DNA from: Myxococcus virescens
Lineage (GTDB): Bacteria; Myxococcota; Myxococcia; Myxococcales; Myxococcaceae
NCBI RefSeq assembly: GCF_900101905.1
Contig: NZ_FNAJ01000007.1
Location: 186,001-250,000 of the forward strand
Direction of reading: 5' to 3'
DNA length: 64,000 nucleotides
In this document: positions 9,901 to 17,919 of the stretch, in pieces
How positions within the stretch are numbered: the stretch's first letter is position 1
How the letters are laid out: each line of letters begins with the position of its first letter
Made by a program: the position numbers and the translations under genes
The notes under the pieces: generated by a model
The model's database searches: none
What the model was told of the DNA's origin: nothing
What the model saw: only the letters and a program-made list of their open reading frames with translations

Positions 9901-10170
9901 ATGGGAATCAAGGACGACCTGAAGAAGCAGGCCCTCAACGTGTCAGGCAAGGCCATGGAGAAGCTCATGGCCGACGACCGTCGCGCCATGGCCATTGCCA
10001 ACGCCATTGGGAAAGCCCAGCGCGGCAAGCAGGCGCTCGACCGGGGGCAGGAGGAGCTGATGAAGGCGCTGAACTTCGCGCCCCGCAGCGAGTTCAAGGC
10101 CCTGGGCAAGCAGCTGTCCGGCCTCAAGCGCCGGCTGCGCGAGCTCGATGAGAAGCTCGGCGCGCTGTAG
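9901..10170 (+). CDS. Small helical protein of unknown function
   Basis: An 89-residue, highly charged, wholly helical protein (rich in Lys, Arg, Glu and Ala) without signal peptide or membrane segment. The C-terminal 30 residues (LGKQLSGLKRRLRELDEKLG) form a clear heptad-like coiled coil, so it probably oligomerises or binds a helical partner. It follows the SCP2-like gene after 12 bases and is the last gene before the tRNA-Val promoter, consistent with being third in an operon with the Hsp70-like protein. I do not recognise a family. Confidence 0.65.
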   Translation: MGIKDDLKKQALNVSGKAMEKLMADDRRAMAIANAIGKAQRGKQALDRGQEELMKALNFAPRSEFKALGKQLSGLKRRLRELDEKLGAL

Positions 10171-10181
10171 TCGAAAATGCG

Positions 10182-10210
10182 TTGACACCTGAGCGGGCGA
10201 ATGGCATCTA
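10182..10210 (+). promoter_or_regulatory. Sigma-70-type promoter for tRNA-Val
   Basis: A perfect -35 hexamer TTGACA at 10182-10187 is followed, 17 bases later, by CATCTA at 10205-10210, a reasonable -10 element. Transcription would start near 10217, about 45 bases before the mature tRNA. It lies in the short gap after the small helical protein gene. Confidence 0.65.
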
Positions 10211-10260
10211 CACCCGCGTTCGCCGCTGGCAACACCGGCGGCGGGCAGCAGACAGCAGAA

Positions 10261-10332
10261 GGGCGTATAGCTCAGCGGTAGAGCACTGCCTTCACACGGC
10301 AGGGGTCGCAGGTTCAAACCCTGCTGCGCCCA
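10261..10332 (+). tRNA. tRNA-Val (anticodon CAC)
   Basis: A complete cloverleaf of 72 bases. The acceptor arm GGGCGTA pairs with TGCGCCC (one G-U); the D arm is GCTC/GAGC, the anticodon stem CTGCC/GGCAG with loop TTCACAC, and the T arm GCAGG/CCTGC with loop TTCAAAC. Anticodon CAC reads GTG codons. The 3' CCA is not encoded (the sequence after the discriminator A is CTC), so it must be added by the CCA-adding enzyme, a candidate for which lies at 30890. Confidence 0.96.
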
Positions 10333-10338
10333 CTCAAG

Positions 10339-10384
10339 AAAGGTCGTGAGTCCGAATCGGGACTCACGGCCTTTCTGCTTTTGG
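10339..10384 (+). terminator. Rho-independent terminator of tRNA-Val
   Basis: An inverted repeat of about 15 bp (AAAGGTCGTGAGTCC with its complement, one G-U pair, short loop) starts six bases after the tRNA and is followed by a T-rich run (CTGCTTTT). Confidence 0.85.
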
Positions 10385-10410
10385 GCTCCGCCTTCATCGC
10401 CGCGCCAGAC

Positions 10411-10449
10411 GCAAGAAAGCCCACCCCGCATGCTGCGCGGAGTGGGCTT
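10411..10449 (-). terminator. Rho-independent terminator of terC
   Basis: Read on the minus strand, AAGCCCAC and GTGGGCTT form a stem with a GC-rich inner part, followed by TCTTG. It lies about 30 bases past the terC stop codon. Confidence 0.75.
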
Positions 10450-10481
10450 GGAATCGCGGCGTGAGGCCGCGGTGCGGCGGC

Positions 10482-11441
10482 TCAGACCTTGGGCGCGTCG
10501 GCGTCGCCGGTGGGCGCGTGCCGGGCCTTGATGAGCGACGCGACGATGCTCGCGCCCAGCAGGCCGGCGATGACCGACAGCGATACCTCGGGCGGCACCT
10601 TCACGAAGTCGATGATCGCCATCTTCGCGCCGACGAAGACGAGCACCGCGGAGAGGCCCACCTTCAGGTAGCTGAACTTCTCCACCGCGCCGGCCAGCAT
10701 GAAGAACATGGAGCGCAGGCCGAGGATGGCGAAGATGTTGGACGTGAAGACGATGAAGGGGTCCGTCGTCACGGCGAAGATGGCGGGGATGGAGTCGAGC
10801 GCGAAGAGGATGTCCGACGCCTCCACCAGCAGGAGCGCCATCAGCAGCGGCGTGGCCAGCTTGCGGCCGTTCTCCACGGTGAAGAAGTGGTGCCCGTCGA
10901 AGTTGGGCGTCGACGGGATGGTCCGCCGGGCCAGACGCATCAGCGCACCTTCCTCCGGGTTGTCCTCCTTGTTGCGCTGGAGGAAGAGCTTCACGCCCGT
11001 GATGATGAGGAAGCCGCCGAAGACGTAGATGAGCCAGTGGAAGCGGGCCAGCATCGCCACGCCCGCGAAAATCATGATGGCTCGCAGCGCCAGCGCGCTG
11101 AGGATGCCCCAGAAGAGGACCCGGTGCTGGTACAGCGCGGGGATTCGCAGCGCCGAGAAGATGACGACGAAGACGAAGATGTTGTCGACGGAGAGCGACT
11201 TCTCGATGAGGTAGCCGGTGATGAACTGGAGGCCGGGCTCAGGCCCGAACTTCCACCAGACACCCGCGCCGAAGATGAGCGCCAGGCTGACCCACAACGC
11301 GCTCCAGCCCAGGGCCTCCTTGAACTTCACCACATGGGCTTTGCGGTGGAAGACGCCGAGATCGAGCGCCAGCATCGCGATGACGAAGGCGATAAAGCCG
11401 GCCCACAGGCCCGGGCTGCCGACGCTTGGGAAGGTTTCCAT
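10482..11441 (-). CDS. TerC/Alx-family integral membrane protein
   Basis: A 319-residue polytopic membrane protein with about nine hydrophobic helices, matching the TerC family (PF03741) in length and pattern. Family hallmarks are visible: GFIAFVIAMLALDLGVFHRK at the start, EKSLSVDNIFVFVVIF in the middle, and LVEASDILFALDSIPAIFAV, whose membrane aspartates are the conserved core. TerC/Alx proteins are linked to manganese export, metal loading of secreted proteins and tellurite resistance. No other ter gene is nearby, so a housekeeping metal-transport role is more likely than tellurite resistance. It has its own terminator. Its upstream region is shared with a divergent lipoprotein gene and contains inverted repeats. 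Confidence 0.9.
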   Translation of the reverse strand: METFPSVGSPGLWAGFIAFVIAMLALDLGVFHRKAHVVKFKEALGWSALWVSLALIFGAGVWWKFGPEPGLQFITGYLIEKSLSVDNIFVFVVIFSALRIPALYQHRVLFWGILSALALRAIMIFAGVAMLARFHWLIYVFGGFLIITGVKLFLQRNKEDNPEEGALMRLARRTIPSTPNFDGHHFFTVENGRKLATPLLMALLLVEASDILFALDSIPAIFAVTTDPFIVFTSNIFAILGLRSMFFMLAGAVEKFSYLKVGLSAVLVFVGAKMAIIDFVKVPPEVSLSVIAGLLGASIVASLIKARHAPTGDADAPKV

Positions 11442-11582
11442 ATGGGGGCGTCAGATAGGAGTCATCCGAGCCTTCCGCAAATAGGAATTCCAGCCACACT
11501 CCATCGAGAAAACCGAAGGACCCGGGCAAAATGCGACCATGCTCCCTCTGTCGCTCGGGGGGCATACGGACAGTCAAAAACA

Positions 11583-11598
11583 TCCCAAATGTTTGGGA
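11583..11598. promoter_or_regulatory. Palindromic operator candidate, TCCCAAA-N2-TTTGGGA
   Basis: A perfect 7-bp inverted repeat with a 2-base centre in the 349-base divergent gap between terC and the lipoprotein gene at 11791. The surrounding DNA is less GC-rich than the coding background, as in a promoter region. A second, shorter repeat lies at 11625-11637. Confidence 0.4.
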
Positions 11599-11624
11599 AG
11601 TGGTTTTGAAGGCGATGGGTTTGG

Positions 11625-11637
11625 AACCGTCCCGGTT
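11625..11637. promoter_or_regulatory. Short inverted repeat AACCG-N3-CGGTT
   Basis: A perfect 5-bp inverted repeat about 27 bases from the stronger palindrome. It overlaps a weak promoter-like pair (TTGGAA near 11636 and TATGAG near 11658, spacing 16) directed towards the lipoprotein gene. This is only suggestive. Confidence 0.25.
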
Positions 11638-11728
11638 GGAAAAATCAAACACGGGGCTATGAGACCAGCCAGGCGTCACCGTCCCTGAGAGCAACTACCC
11701 CTCCCGACGGAAGGACGCGTCGAGCCAA

Positions 11729-11751
11729 CCCCAGGCGATAGGCGCCTGGGG
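11729..11751. other. Hairpin in the 5' leader of the lipoprotein gene
   Basis: A perfect 9-bp stem CCCCAGGCG/CGCCTGGGG with a 5-base loop, about 40 bases upstream of the TTG start at 11791. It has no T run, so it is more likely an RNA leader structure or protein site than a terminator. Confidence 0.4.
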
Positions 11752-11790
11752 ACTCGTCACCCTCATGCCTCAAGCAGTAAGGACGCCATT

Positions 11791-12879
11791 TTGACTCGGA
11801 ATCGTTTTCTGTCCTCGACGTGTGGTGCGCTCTTCGCCCTGGCCGCCATCACGGCCTGCGGGAGTGAAGCTGGTAACGAGGATTCCAACGCGCCAGGGCG
11901 GACCGAGACCCCTGGCCAGTCTCCGCAGCTGCCTGCTCCCTCTCCGTCCGAGCAGACGCCCGGAGGCCAGACCCCTGGCACCCCGGAGCCTGGGGACTCT
12001 GACACTTCGCCGGAGGGGCCTGTCGCCACCACGCCGCCCGACGAGCCCTCGACGCATCCCGAGGACCCGTCGACCGAGCCCGAGCAGCCTGTCGAGTCGG
12101 GCGCGGACAAGTTCGGCGTGACGATGATCCACCCGTCCGTCGCCGGCGGTGAGCAGTGGTTCCTGGCCGACGACGCGATGTCCGACAGCCGCTTCGATCC
12201 GCAGGACGACCTCACGCGCAACTCGGACGGCTCCTGGAATCTCAAGAGCGACAAGGTGCGCATGAACGTCTTCACGTCCACCGGCTACAAGCCGAATGAG
12301 ATCGCCACGTATGACCGTGACGTGCTCGCCAGCCGTGGCTACATGCAGTCGCCGAATGACTGGAAGAACATCGAGATGACGGGCTTCGTGAAGCTCAACT
12401 CCGCGTCCGACGAGTCCGACAACTTCGACATGTATGCGCGTGGCGGGAAGCACAACGACGACCACGAGGGCTGTGAGGGCAGCAGCTACAAGGGCGCGCT
12501 GCACTTCAACGGCCAGGCGCGTTTCCAGAAGGAGGCGTGGCACGTCTCCTACGAGCAGGCGCCGTACAAGAAGGTGACGGAGCCGCTGACGGGCCGCTGG
12601 GTGGGCTTCAAGACGGTGATGCGGAACACGCAGGTCAACGGCAAGGAGGCCGTGCACCTGGAGCTGTACCTCAACGATAACGCCGACAAGGTCTCCTGGG
12701 AGAAGGTCTACGACTTCGTGGACGCCGGTGACTGGGGCGGTGACGCCGAGCACTGCGGCGGCGCGGATGGCGCGATTCCGCTCACGTGGGGCGGCCCCAT
12801 CGCCACGTTCCGTTGGGACAGCACCGACGACGTGGACTTCAAGTGGCTGTCCGTGCGCGAAATCGCGCCGGAGCAGTGA
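11791..12879 (+). CDS. Lipoprotein with probable concanavalin-like carbohydrate domain
   Basis: 362 residues, starting at TTG 11791 behind a TAAGGA site; the only nearby ATG runs into a stop. A signal peptide ends in the lipobox ITAC (Cys23). A Pro/Thr/Glu/Ser-rich flexible linker (about 28-100) carries a folded C-terminal domain of about 250 residues rich in Trp, Asp and Gly (YMQSPNDWKNIEMTG, YARGGKH, WGGPIATFRWD). The beta-rich pattern resembles jelly-roll domains of carbohydrate-binding proteins and polysaccharide lyases, but no catalytic motif was identified. It would sit at the outer membrane or cell surface. It lies upstream of the Rieske fusion and near the polysaccharide operon, so a link to surface glycans is plausible but inferred. 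Confidence 0.75.
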   Translation: MTRNRFLSSTCGALFALAAITACGSEAGNEDSNAPGRTETPGQSPQLPAPSPSEQTPGGQTPGTPEPGDSDTSPEGPVATTPPDEPSTHPEDPSTEPEQPVESGADKFGVTMIHPSVAGGEQWFLADDAMSDSRFDPQDDLTRNSDGSWNLKSDKVRMNVFTSTGYKPNEIATYDRDVLASRGYMQSPNDWKNIEMTGFVKLNSASDESDNFDMYARGGKHNDDHEGCEGSSYKGALHFNGQARFQKEAWHVSYEQAPYKKVTEPLTGRWVGFKTVMRNTQVNGKEAVHLELYLNDNADKVSWEKVYDFVDAGDWGGDAEHCGGADGAIPLTWGGPIATFRWDSTDDVDFKWLSVREIAPEQ

Positions 12880-12892
12880 GCTGCTGATGCCT

Positions 12893-12919
12893 GGCGCGCC
12901 CGCTGAGCGGGAGCGCGCC
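12893..12919 (+). terminator. GC-rich hairpin after lipoprotein gene
   Basis: GGCGCGC and GCGCGCC flank an inner CCGC/GCGG pairing 14 bases after the stop codon. There is no T run, so termination by this element alone is uncertain. Confidence 0.4.
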
Positions 12920-13144
12920 TGAACAGCAGTCCGCAGTCCCACGAGGGCGTGGGGGACCCGACGAGGTCCTCCGCGCCCTTCGTGCGTCCATGGACGGGAA
13001 GGTCCACCTCCCGGGCGGGTGGCGAGTGTGGCTTCGGCCCCCCCACCTTGCGGGCGCCGACGCGCCAGCCAGCCGCCGGCAGCCTGTTTCGCCGGGGCTC
13101 GGCGCTCAGGCCGGCCCACTGGCTGTCAGAGAGGAAGACTTCCC

Positions 13145-14752
13145 ATGCACATTACTTTCCTGGGCCACGCCGGGTTCGTCGTGGAGACGGCGGGGGCCCT
13201 TGTCGTCATGGACCCGTGGCTGTCGTCCCGCGGGGCATTCGACTCGGCGTGGATGCAGTTGCCGTGCAACCACCACCTGGCGCCGCGCGTGCGGGAGAAG
13301 CTGGAGACGCCCGGCAAGGAGCGCTACCTCTACGTCAGCCACGAGCACAAGGACCACTTCGACCCGGAGTTCCTGGCCACCATCCGCCAGAGGGACTTCA
13401 CGGTGCTGGTGCCGCGCTTCCACCGCTCCGAACTGCAGGACGTGTTCGCCAGGTATGGCTGCAAGCAGGTCATCGCCTGCGAGGACGGCCACGAGGTCCC
13501 CATCAAGGGCGGCTACGTGAAGCTGTTCGTGTCAGAGCAGGGGACCAACCGTGACTCCGCGGTGATGGTGCGCGGTGACGGGCAGTGCTTCCTCAACATC
13601 AACGACTGCAAGCTCCATGACCGGATGGGGCGCATCGTCGCGGAGGAGGGGCCCATCGACGTGTTCTCCGCGCAGTTCTCCGGGGCCATCTGGCATCCCA
13701 CCTGCTACGAGTACCCGGCGGAGACCTACGCGGCCATCTCGCTGAAGAAGCGGGAGAGCAAGTTCGAGGCGGTGGCGCGCACGCTCGAGGTGCTTCAGCC
13801 GCGGGCGTACATCGCCGCGGCCGGGCCCGCGGCCTTCCTGGACCCGGCGCAGTTCCACCTCAATTTCGAGAAGGTGAACATCTTCCCGAACGCGACGCAG
13901 CTCTTCGCCTTTCTGCGGCAGCGCCTGCCCCAGGGGAAGACGCGCTACCTGGAGCCGATGCCCGGGGACGTGCTGGACGCGAAGTCGCTGGAGTTCGTCT
14001 CGCAGGTGGCCGAGCGGGTGACGCCGGAGAACCTGAAGGCGTACCTGCACGACTACGCGAAGCGGCAGGAGTCCGTGTTCCGCGAGCGCCGGCGCAACCT
14101 GCTCGTCGCGGAGGTGGCGGAGATTCACGAGCGGCTGCGCGTGGAGCTGCAGCGCAAGCTGGACCTCCTCGACCTGCACGAGCGTGTGGGCATGCCGCTC
14201 TACGTGGAGCTGACGGAGCTTCCGGAGAAGCTCTTGCGCGTGGACTTCAAGGCGCGCCGTGTCCACGTGGTGGCGGACATCCAGGAAGAGGTCCGCTACA
14301 CGCTGAAGACGAGCGCGGCCGACGTGGGGCGCGTGTTGGACCGCAAGCTCACCTGGGAGGACTTCCTGCTGTCGTTCCGCCTGCGCCTGAGCCGCAACCC
14401 GGACGTGTACGAGCCGGTGCTGCACGGCTTCCTGGGCGTGGAGATCGAGGACATGCGCGAGTTCTGCGAGGGCATCCGCTCCACCGAGTCCCAGCGGGAG
14501 CGAACGGTGGTGGAGGCCGGTGGGCGGCGCTTCTCCATCCAGCGCTTCTGCCCCCACCAGGGCGCCGACCTGTCCGAGGGCTGGGTGGAGGAGGGGCGCT
14601 ACCTGGTGTGCCCGCGCCACCGTTGGCAGTTCGACCTGGACGCGGGGGGCGTGTGCACGCAGAACACGTCCACGCTCTGCGCGGAGCTGCTGCCCGAGCG
14701 TGAGCAGGAGAAGCCCCAGACGCCGGCGGCGGACCCGCAGCCTCAGCTGTAG
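13145..14752 (+). CDS. MBL-fold/Rieske [2Fe-2S] fusion, CMP-sialate hydroxylase-like with reversed domain order
   Basis: 535 residues from ATG 13145 (GAGGAAG site upstream). The N-terminal half is a metallo-beta-lactamase fold: GHAGFVVE, VMDPWLSS and the metal motif SHEHKDH (His66, His68, Asp70, His71). The features MDPWL, LNINDC and QFSGAIWHP followed by a QPRAYIAAAGP strand resemble the catalytic half of vertebrate CMP-N-acetylneuraminate hydroxylase (CMAH). The C-terminus (from about 440) is a Rieske domain with Cys469-x-His471 and Cys489-x2-His492 as [2Fe-2S] ligands. CMAH has the Rieske domain first; here it is last. A metal-dependent hydroxylase of a sugar nucleotide or related molecule is a reasonable guess, with substrate unknown. 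The protein has no signal peptide and is cytosolic. Confidence 0.8.
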   Translation: MHITFLGHAGFVVETAGALVVMDPWLSSRGAFDSAWMQLPCNHHLAPRVREKLETPGKERYLYVSHEHKDHFDPEFLATIRQRDFTVLVPRFHRSELQDVFARYGCKQVIACEDGHEVPIKGGYVKLFVSEQGTNRDSAVMVRGDGQCFLNINDCKLHDRMGRIVAEEGPIDVFSAQFSGAIWHPTCYEYPAETYAAISLKKRESKFEAVARTLEVLQPRAYIAAAGPAAFLDPAQFHLNFEKVNIFPNATQLFAFLRQRLPQGKTRYLEPMPGDVLDAKSLEFVSQVAERVTPENLKAYLHDYAKRQESVFRERRRNLLVAEVAEIHERLRVELQRKLDLLDLHERVGMPLYVELTELPEKLLRVDFKARRVHVVADIQEEVRYTLKTSAADVGRVLDRKLTWEDFLLSFRLRLSRNPDVYEPVLHGFLGVEIEDMREFCEGIRSTESQRERTVVEAGGRRFSIQRFCPHQGADLSEGWVEEGRYLVCPRHRWQFDLDAGGVCTQNTSTLCAELLPEREQEKPQTPAADPQPQL

Positions 14753-14893
14753 TGCCGCGTCCCCTGGGCGCCGCGCGGTTGCCGTGGCGCTCAGGGGGCG
14801 ACGCAAGCGCGGAGCCGGTGACGGCGTGCCCCTGGCGCGCCTCCCGGATTGGCCGAGGGCGTTCGGTGAGCTGGCGCGGAGGGGCCGCCCCCT

Positions 14894-15631
14894 TCAGTGC
14901 GGCGGCGTCGAGAGCTGGAGACTCAGCCGGACGTTGTCCGAGCGCAGGCCCACCGGGGCATCCGGCGCGAGCGCCGCTTCGGGCACCTGGCCCGTCCACG
15001 CGAGCGTGTCGTCCGCCCAGACGCGGAGGACCTTGCCGTCGACCTGGGCCCGCAGCGTGTGGGGCTCCCCTGGCGAGGGCGCTTCGAGCCGGACGTGTTG
15101 CTCGGGGCGCAGGAGGGTGTAACCCCGGTTTCCGCACTCGCGGCTGGTGTGCTGTCCCGGGTTGCGCTTGAAGTTGACGACGATGCCCGGCTTGGGTGCC
15201 AGCCGCCACATCGCGTACAGCACGTTGCAGGCATCCACCGCGAAGAGCTTGAGACCCACCTGCTGGCGCTGCTCCCCCGAAGCCAGGGCCACCTGGCGCT
15301 CAGTGGGGCCTCGCAGGGTGAAGCGCAGCGCCACGTTGCTCGTCGTGCTTCCATGCACGATGGCGCGCATGCGCGGCCCGTCGACGAGGAGCTGCTCGCC
15401 GGGGCCGGGCTCCAGGCTTCCTTCACTGACCTTCAGTCGGGACAATGGGACGCGCGTCAGCATGGGCCTGCCTTTCTTCCGGGGAGCCCGTGGGCGGCTC
15501 GGCTCATCCCGTTCCTTCGGAGCGCGCTGTGGCGCGACACCGCCGTCCCGGCTTTCATTCGCTGGACTGGGGCCGGCGCCCAGCAGCGCGGCCAGGACGC
15601 CGCAGGCCACGAACAGCCGGCGCGGTGTCAC
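14894..15631 (-). CDS. Secreted jelly-roll (LamG/DUF1080-like) protein, last gene of polysaccharide operon
   Basis: 245 residues starting with GTG, whose GTGA overlaps the stop of the TolC-like gene. A Sec signal peptide (hydrophobic residues 6-20, cleavage near SPA-NES) and a basic Pro/Arg linker precede a beta-rich domain. That domain (YAMWRLAPKPGIVVNFKRN, GEPHTLRAQVDGKVLRVWAD, PVGLRSDNVRLS) resembles the concanavalin-like jelly roll of LamG or DUF1080 proteins, which bind or cleave glycans. No catalytic pair is evident. The tight translational coupling with the exporter genes suggests that it binds, trims or retains the exported polymer. Confidence 0.7.
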   Translation of the reverse strand: MTPRRLFVACGVLAALLGAGPSPANESRDGGVAPQRAPKERDEPSRPRAPRKKGRPMLTRVPLSRLKVSEGSLEPGPGEQLLVDGPRMRAIVHGSTTSNVALRFTLRGPTERQVALASGEQRQQVGLKLFAVDACNVLYAMWRLAPKPGIVVNFKRNPGQHTSRECGNRGYTLLRPEQHVRLEAPSPGEPHTLRAQVDGKVLRVWADDTLAWTGQVPEAALAPDAPVGLRSDNVRLSLQLSTPPH

Positions 15632-16767
15632 GGCGACCGGGCACCCAGGAAGGACTGAAGCGATTCCACATGGGCACGCAAATAGGCCTGCTCCGCGCGC
15701 AGGCGGGTAATCTCCATCATCAGGTAACCGCGGAAGCGGCGAACCTCCCGCGTCTGGAGCGCGTCCATGGACTTCAGCTGCGCTTCCAGGTCCGACACCA
15801 GGGTGCTCACCTCACGCAGCCGGCCCTCCTCGGTGCGGTGGACGGTGCGCAGCTCGGCGACCAGCTCGTTGACCCGCTGAGGCACGCCTGACACGTCATC
15901 GAGTGTCGCGCGACGGCGGCCTTCCCTCGCCCGTGCGTTGGCCGAGCCCTGCCACAGGTGGCCCAGATTGTAGGACAGCGTGAGCTGCCCGAAGAGGGGC
16001 AGGTCCTGGTCGACGTCGATGAGCTCGTCGTACCCACCGCGCAGGCTGACGCGCCAGGCGCGCGAGCGGCGCAGCGCGCCGTTATACGTCTCGAGCTGGT
16101 CATCCGCGGCTCGCAGCTCGTTCAGCACACTCTCCAGCCGCTGACCTTCTTGAAGCCGAGGCCGTGCCGCCAGCCGCTCGCGAGCAATCTGGGTGTTGCT
16201 GGAAAGCTGACGCAGCCCATCCAGTCGAACCTGCACCGCGTTCAGCTCCTCCAGCGTCACCAGGCCTTGCTTCATGTCGTTGCGAAGCGACGTGAGCAGC
16301 GCCTCGGCGTGGGGCAGCGCCTCCTCCAGAACGCGAGCTCGAGCCTCCAGCGCGGCCTGTTCGCCCAGGCCGCTGCCCTGGCGGATGGCGGACTCCAGCA
16401 CCGTCATCGCCCGCTGACGGCGGCAGTCCGCCTCCGCGCGCTTGTGGATGGCTCGACCGCGGTAGATGCCCACGAGGTCGTACATCAACCCCGCCGTCAC
16501 ACGCGGGGTCGGCTCACCCAGCGGCGTGGTACCAGCGCCGCCGCTGGCTTCGCCCGCGTTGACCACGCCGAAGGCCCCGAACAGCTCGGGCGCCAGTTCG
16601 AGCGCGGCCTCCGCGCTGCCAACGCCGCGGACGAAGTCGCAGTAACCGGCGGCCCGGTCCTCGCTGGACGGCGACGTGAGTTCTCCCGCGGGAGGAGGCG
16701 CCGGCTGGGCCAGCGCCAGGCGCGCGGCAAGTGACAGCAATGCGCCACAAGTGACGGTCATCCGCAT
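15628..16767 (-). CDS. TolC-like outer-membrane export channel
   Basis: A 379-residue secreted protein: signal peptide with cleavage near ALA-QP, then long amphipathic helices (VLESAIRQGSGLGEQAALEARARVLEEALPHAEALLTSLRNDMKQG in the middle) alternating with beta-like segments such as WRVSLRGGYDELID and LPLFGQLTLSYNLG. Helical hairpins separated by beta strands are the TolC pattern, though the protein is somewhat shorter than TolC. It would form the outer-membrane end of an envelope-spanning export path. It follows the HlyD-like gene after 51 bases and overlaps the downstream secreted protein gene, which supports a role as the channel of the polysaccharide exporter. Confidence 0.72.
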   Translation of the reverse strand: MRMTVTCGALLSLAARLALAQPAPPPAGELTSPSSEDRAAGYCDFVRGVGSAEAALELAPELFGAFGVVNAGEASGGAGTTPLGEPTPRVTAGLMYDLVGIYRGRAIHKRAEADCRRQRAMTVLESAIRQGSGLGEQAALEARARVLEEALPHAEALLTSLRNDMKQGLVTLEELNAVQVRLDGLRQLSSNTQIARERLAARPRLQEGQRLESVLNELRAADDQLETYNGALRRSRAWRVSLRGGYDELIDVDQDLPLFGQLTLSYNLGHLWQGSANARAREGRRRATLDDVSGVPQRVNELVAELRTVHRTEEGRLREVSTLVSDLEAQLKSMDALQTREVRRFRGYLMMEITRLRAEQAYLRAHVESLQSFLGARSP

Positions 16768-16818
16768 GGTCGAGTGTCTCCGGCTCCGAGGCCGTCTCCA
16801 GTCAAAGGGTGGTAGGAC

Positions 16819-17919
16819 TCACAGCAGCAGCGGCGGCCGGCCCAGGTGGAGCAGGTCTTCCCGGGCGGAAGGCGCGTCCGTCAGTTGGACCTCCACCATG
16901 ACGCCGCGGAGCATGTACTGGCGGATGGGGTGCTTGAGGGACACCTCGCCCTCGAGCACGCGCCCGATGACGCCCACCTCATGGCACCAGATGACCTTGG
17001 CCGCGCACGCGTACAGCGGCGTGCCCTGCTCGGCGTTCGGGATGTTCTCGTACGGGACGAATGCGACCGTGAGGTCCTTCTCGATGGCCTTGAGGTACGG
17101 CGACGCCCGCAGCGACGCAATCAGCGTGTCGTAGCGCAGGGCCACCTCGTCCAGGGCGGCCAGGTCTGTCTGGAGGCTCTTCAGCGTCGCCTCCGCGCGG
17201 GCCTGCTCCAGGACGGAGTGCGTGTACTCGCGCTCCAGCAGCAGCACGTCGGACGTCATGCCCTGGGGCGTCTCGTTCTTGCCCATCCCGGACTGCACTG
17301 CTGAGAGGCCGGCAATCTCCCGCTGGAGCGAATCCAGCCGCGTCTCCAGGTCCGCCGAGGACTGCGCCAGTGACAGGTTGCTCTGCGCCAGCTGCGCCAG
17401 GTGGTGGTTGATGGTGAGCTTCTCCTCCTGCTCCATCAGGCGCGCGTCGTACAGCGCGTCGGTGCGCGTGCGCGCCAGTCCGGCGAAGGCACGGTTGGAC
17501 TGGAGAATCTCCGCCCGGGCGTTGTTGTACTCACGGCGCAGCAACGACAGCCGCTGTGCCACCCGGTCCCTGGCGTCGCGCTCGCCACGCAGGGCGACGA
17601 GGAAACGCTGCTGGAACGCGCGCTCCGCGGCGACGGTGCGCTCGGCGTCGGAGATGCGGTTCTCCACCGACCGCCGGTCCGACAACACGTGGTCGCGCGC
17701 GGACGTCTGCGCGGCCACCTGCGTATTGAGCGTGAGAATCTGTGGGTCCGTCGGCGAGATGACCGTGGGGGTCACCCAGCTGCGGCTCACCAGGAAGAAG
17801 CCCTGAACGGACAGGAAGGACACCAGCCCGAGCATGATGAGCCCGAGCAGCAGGGAACCGATGAACTTGTAGGCGGAGACGGCGATGCTGTTGACGCGAT
17901 TGGCGACGCGTTGGTTCAT
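16819..17919 (-). CDS. HlyD/Alg44-like periplasmic adaptor
   Basis: A 366-residue protein with about 18 cytosolic residues, one membrane helix (about 18-44) and a long periplasmic coiled coil (about 70-290, heptads such as SADLETRLDSLQREIAGLS). A beta-rich C-terminal piece (about 295-355: DLTVAFVPYENI, GRVLEGEVSLKHPIRQYMLRGVMVEVQL) matches the hairpin-plus-barrel layout of membrane fusion proteins. Alginate Alg44 carries a cytosolic PilZ domain; here the cytosolic part is too short for one, so no cyclic-di-GMP receptor is visible. The start ATGA overlaps the stop of the synthase gene. It would link the inner-membrane synthase to the TolC-like channel. Confidence 0.78.
   Translation of the reverse strand: MNQRVANRVNSIAVSAYKFIGSLLLGLIMLGLVSFLSVQGFFLVSRSWVTPTVISPTDPQILTLNTQVAAQTSARDHVLSDRRSVENRISDAERTVAAERAFQQRFLVALRGERDARDRVAQRLSLLRREYNNARAEILQSNRAFAGLARTRTDALYDARLMEQEEKLTINHHLAQLAQSNLSLAQSSADLETRLDSLQREIAGLSAVQSGMGKNETPQGMTSDVLLLEREYTHSVLEQARAEATLKSLQTDLAALDEVALRYDTLIASLRASPYLKAIEKDLTVAFVPYENIPNAEQGTPLYACAAKVIWCHEVGVIGRVLEGEVSLKHPIRQYMLRGVMVEVQLTDAPSAREDLLHLGRPPLLL

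Noticed and set aside
10261-10332. tRNA-Val as an integration site for a mobile element
   Set aside because: No integrase, no repeated tRNA end downstream, and the following gene is an ordinary housekeeping membrane protein.
11442-11570. yybP-ykoY manganese riboswitch upstream of terC
   Set aside because: TerC genes often carry this riboswitch, but the conserved core segments could not be found in the leader read on the minus strand.
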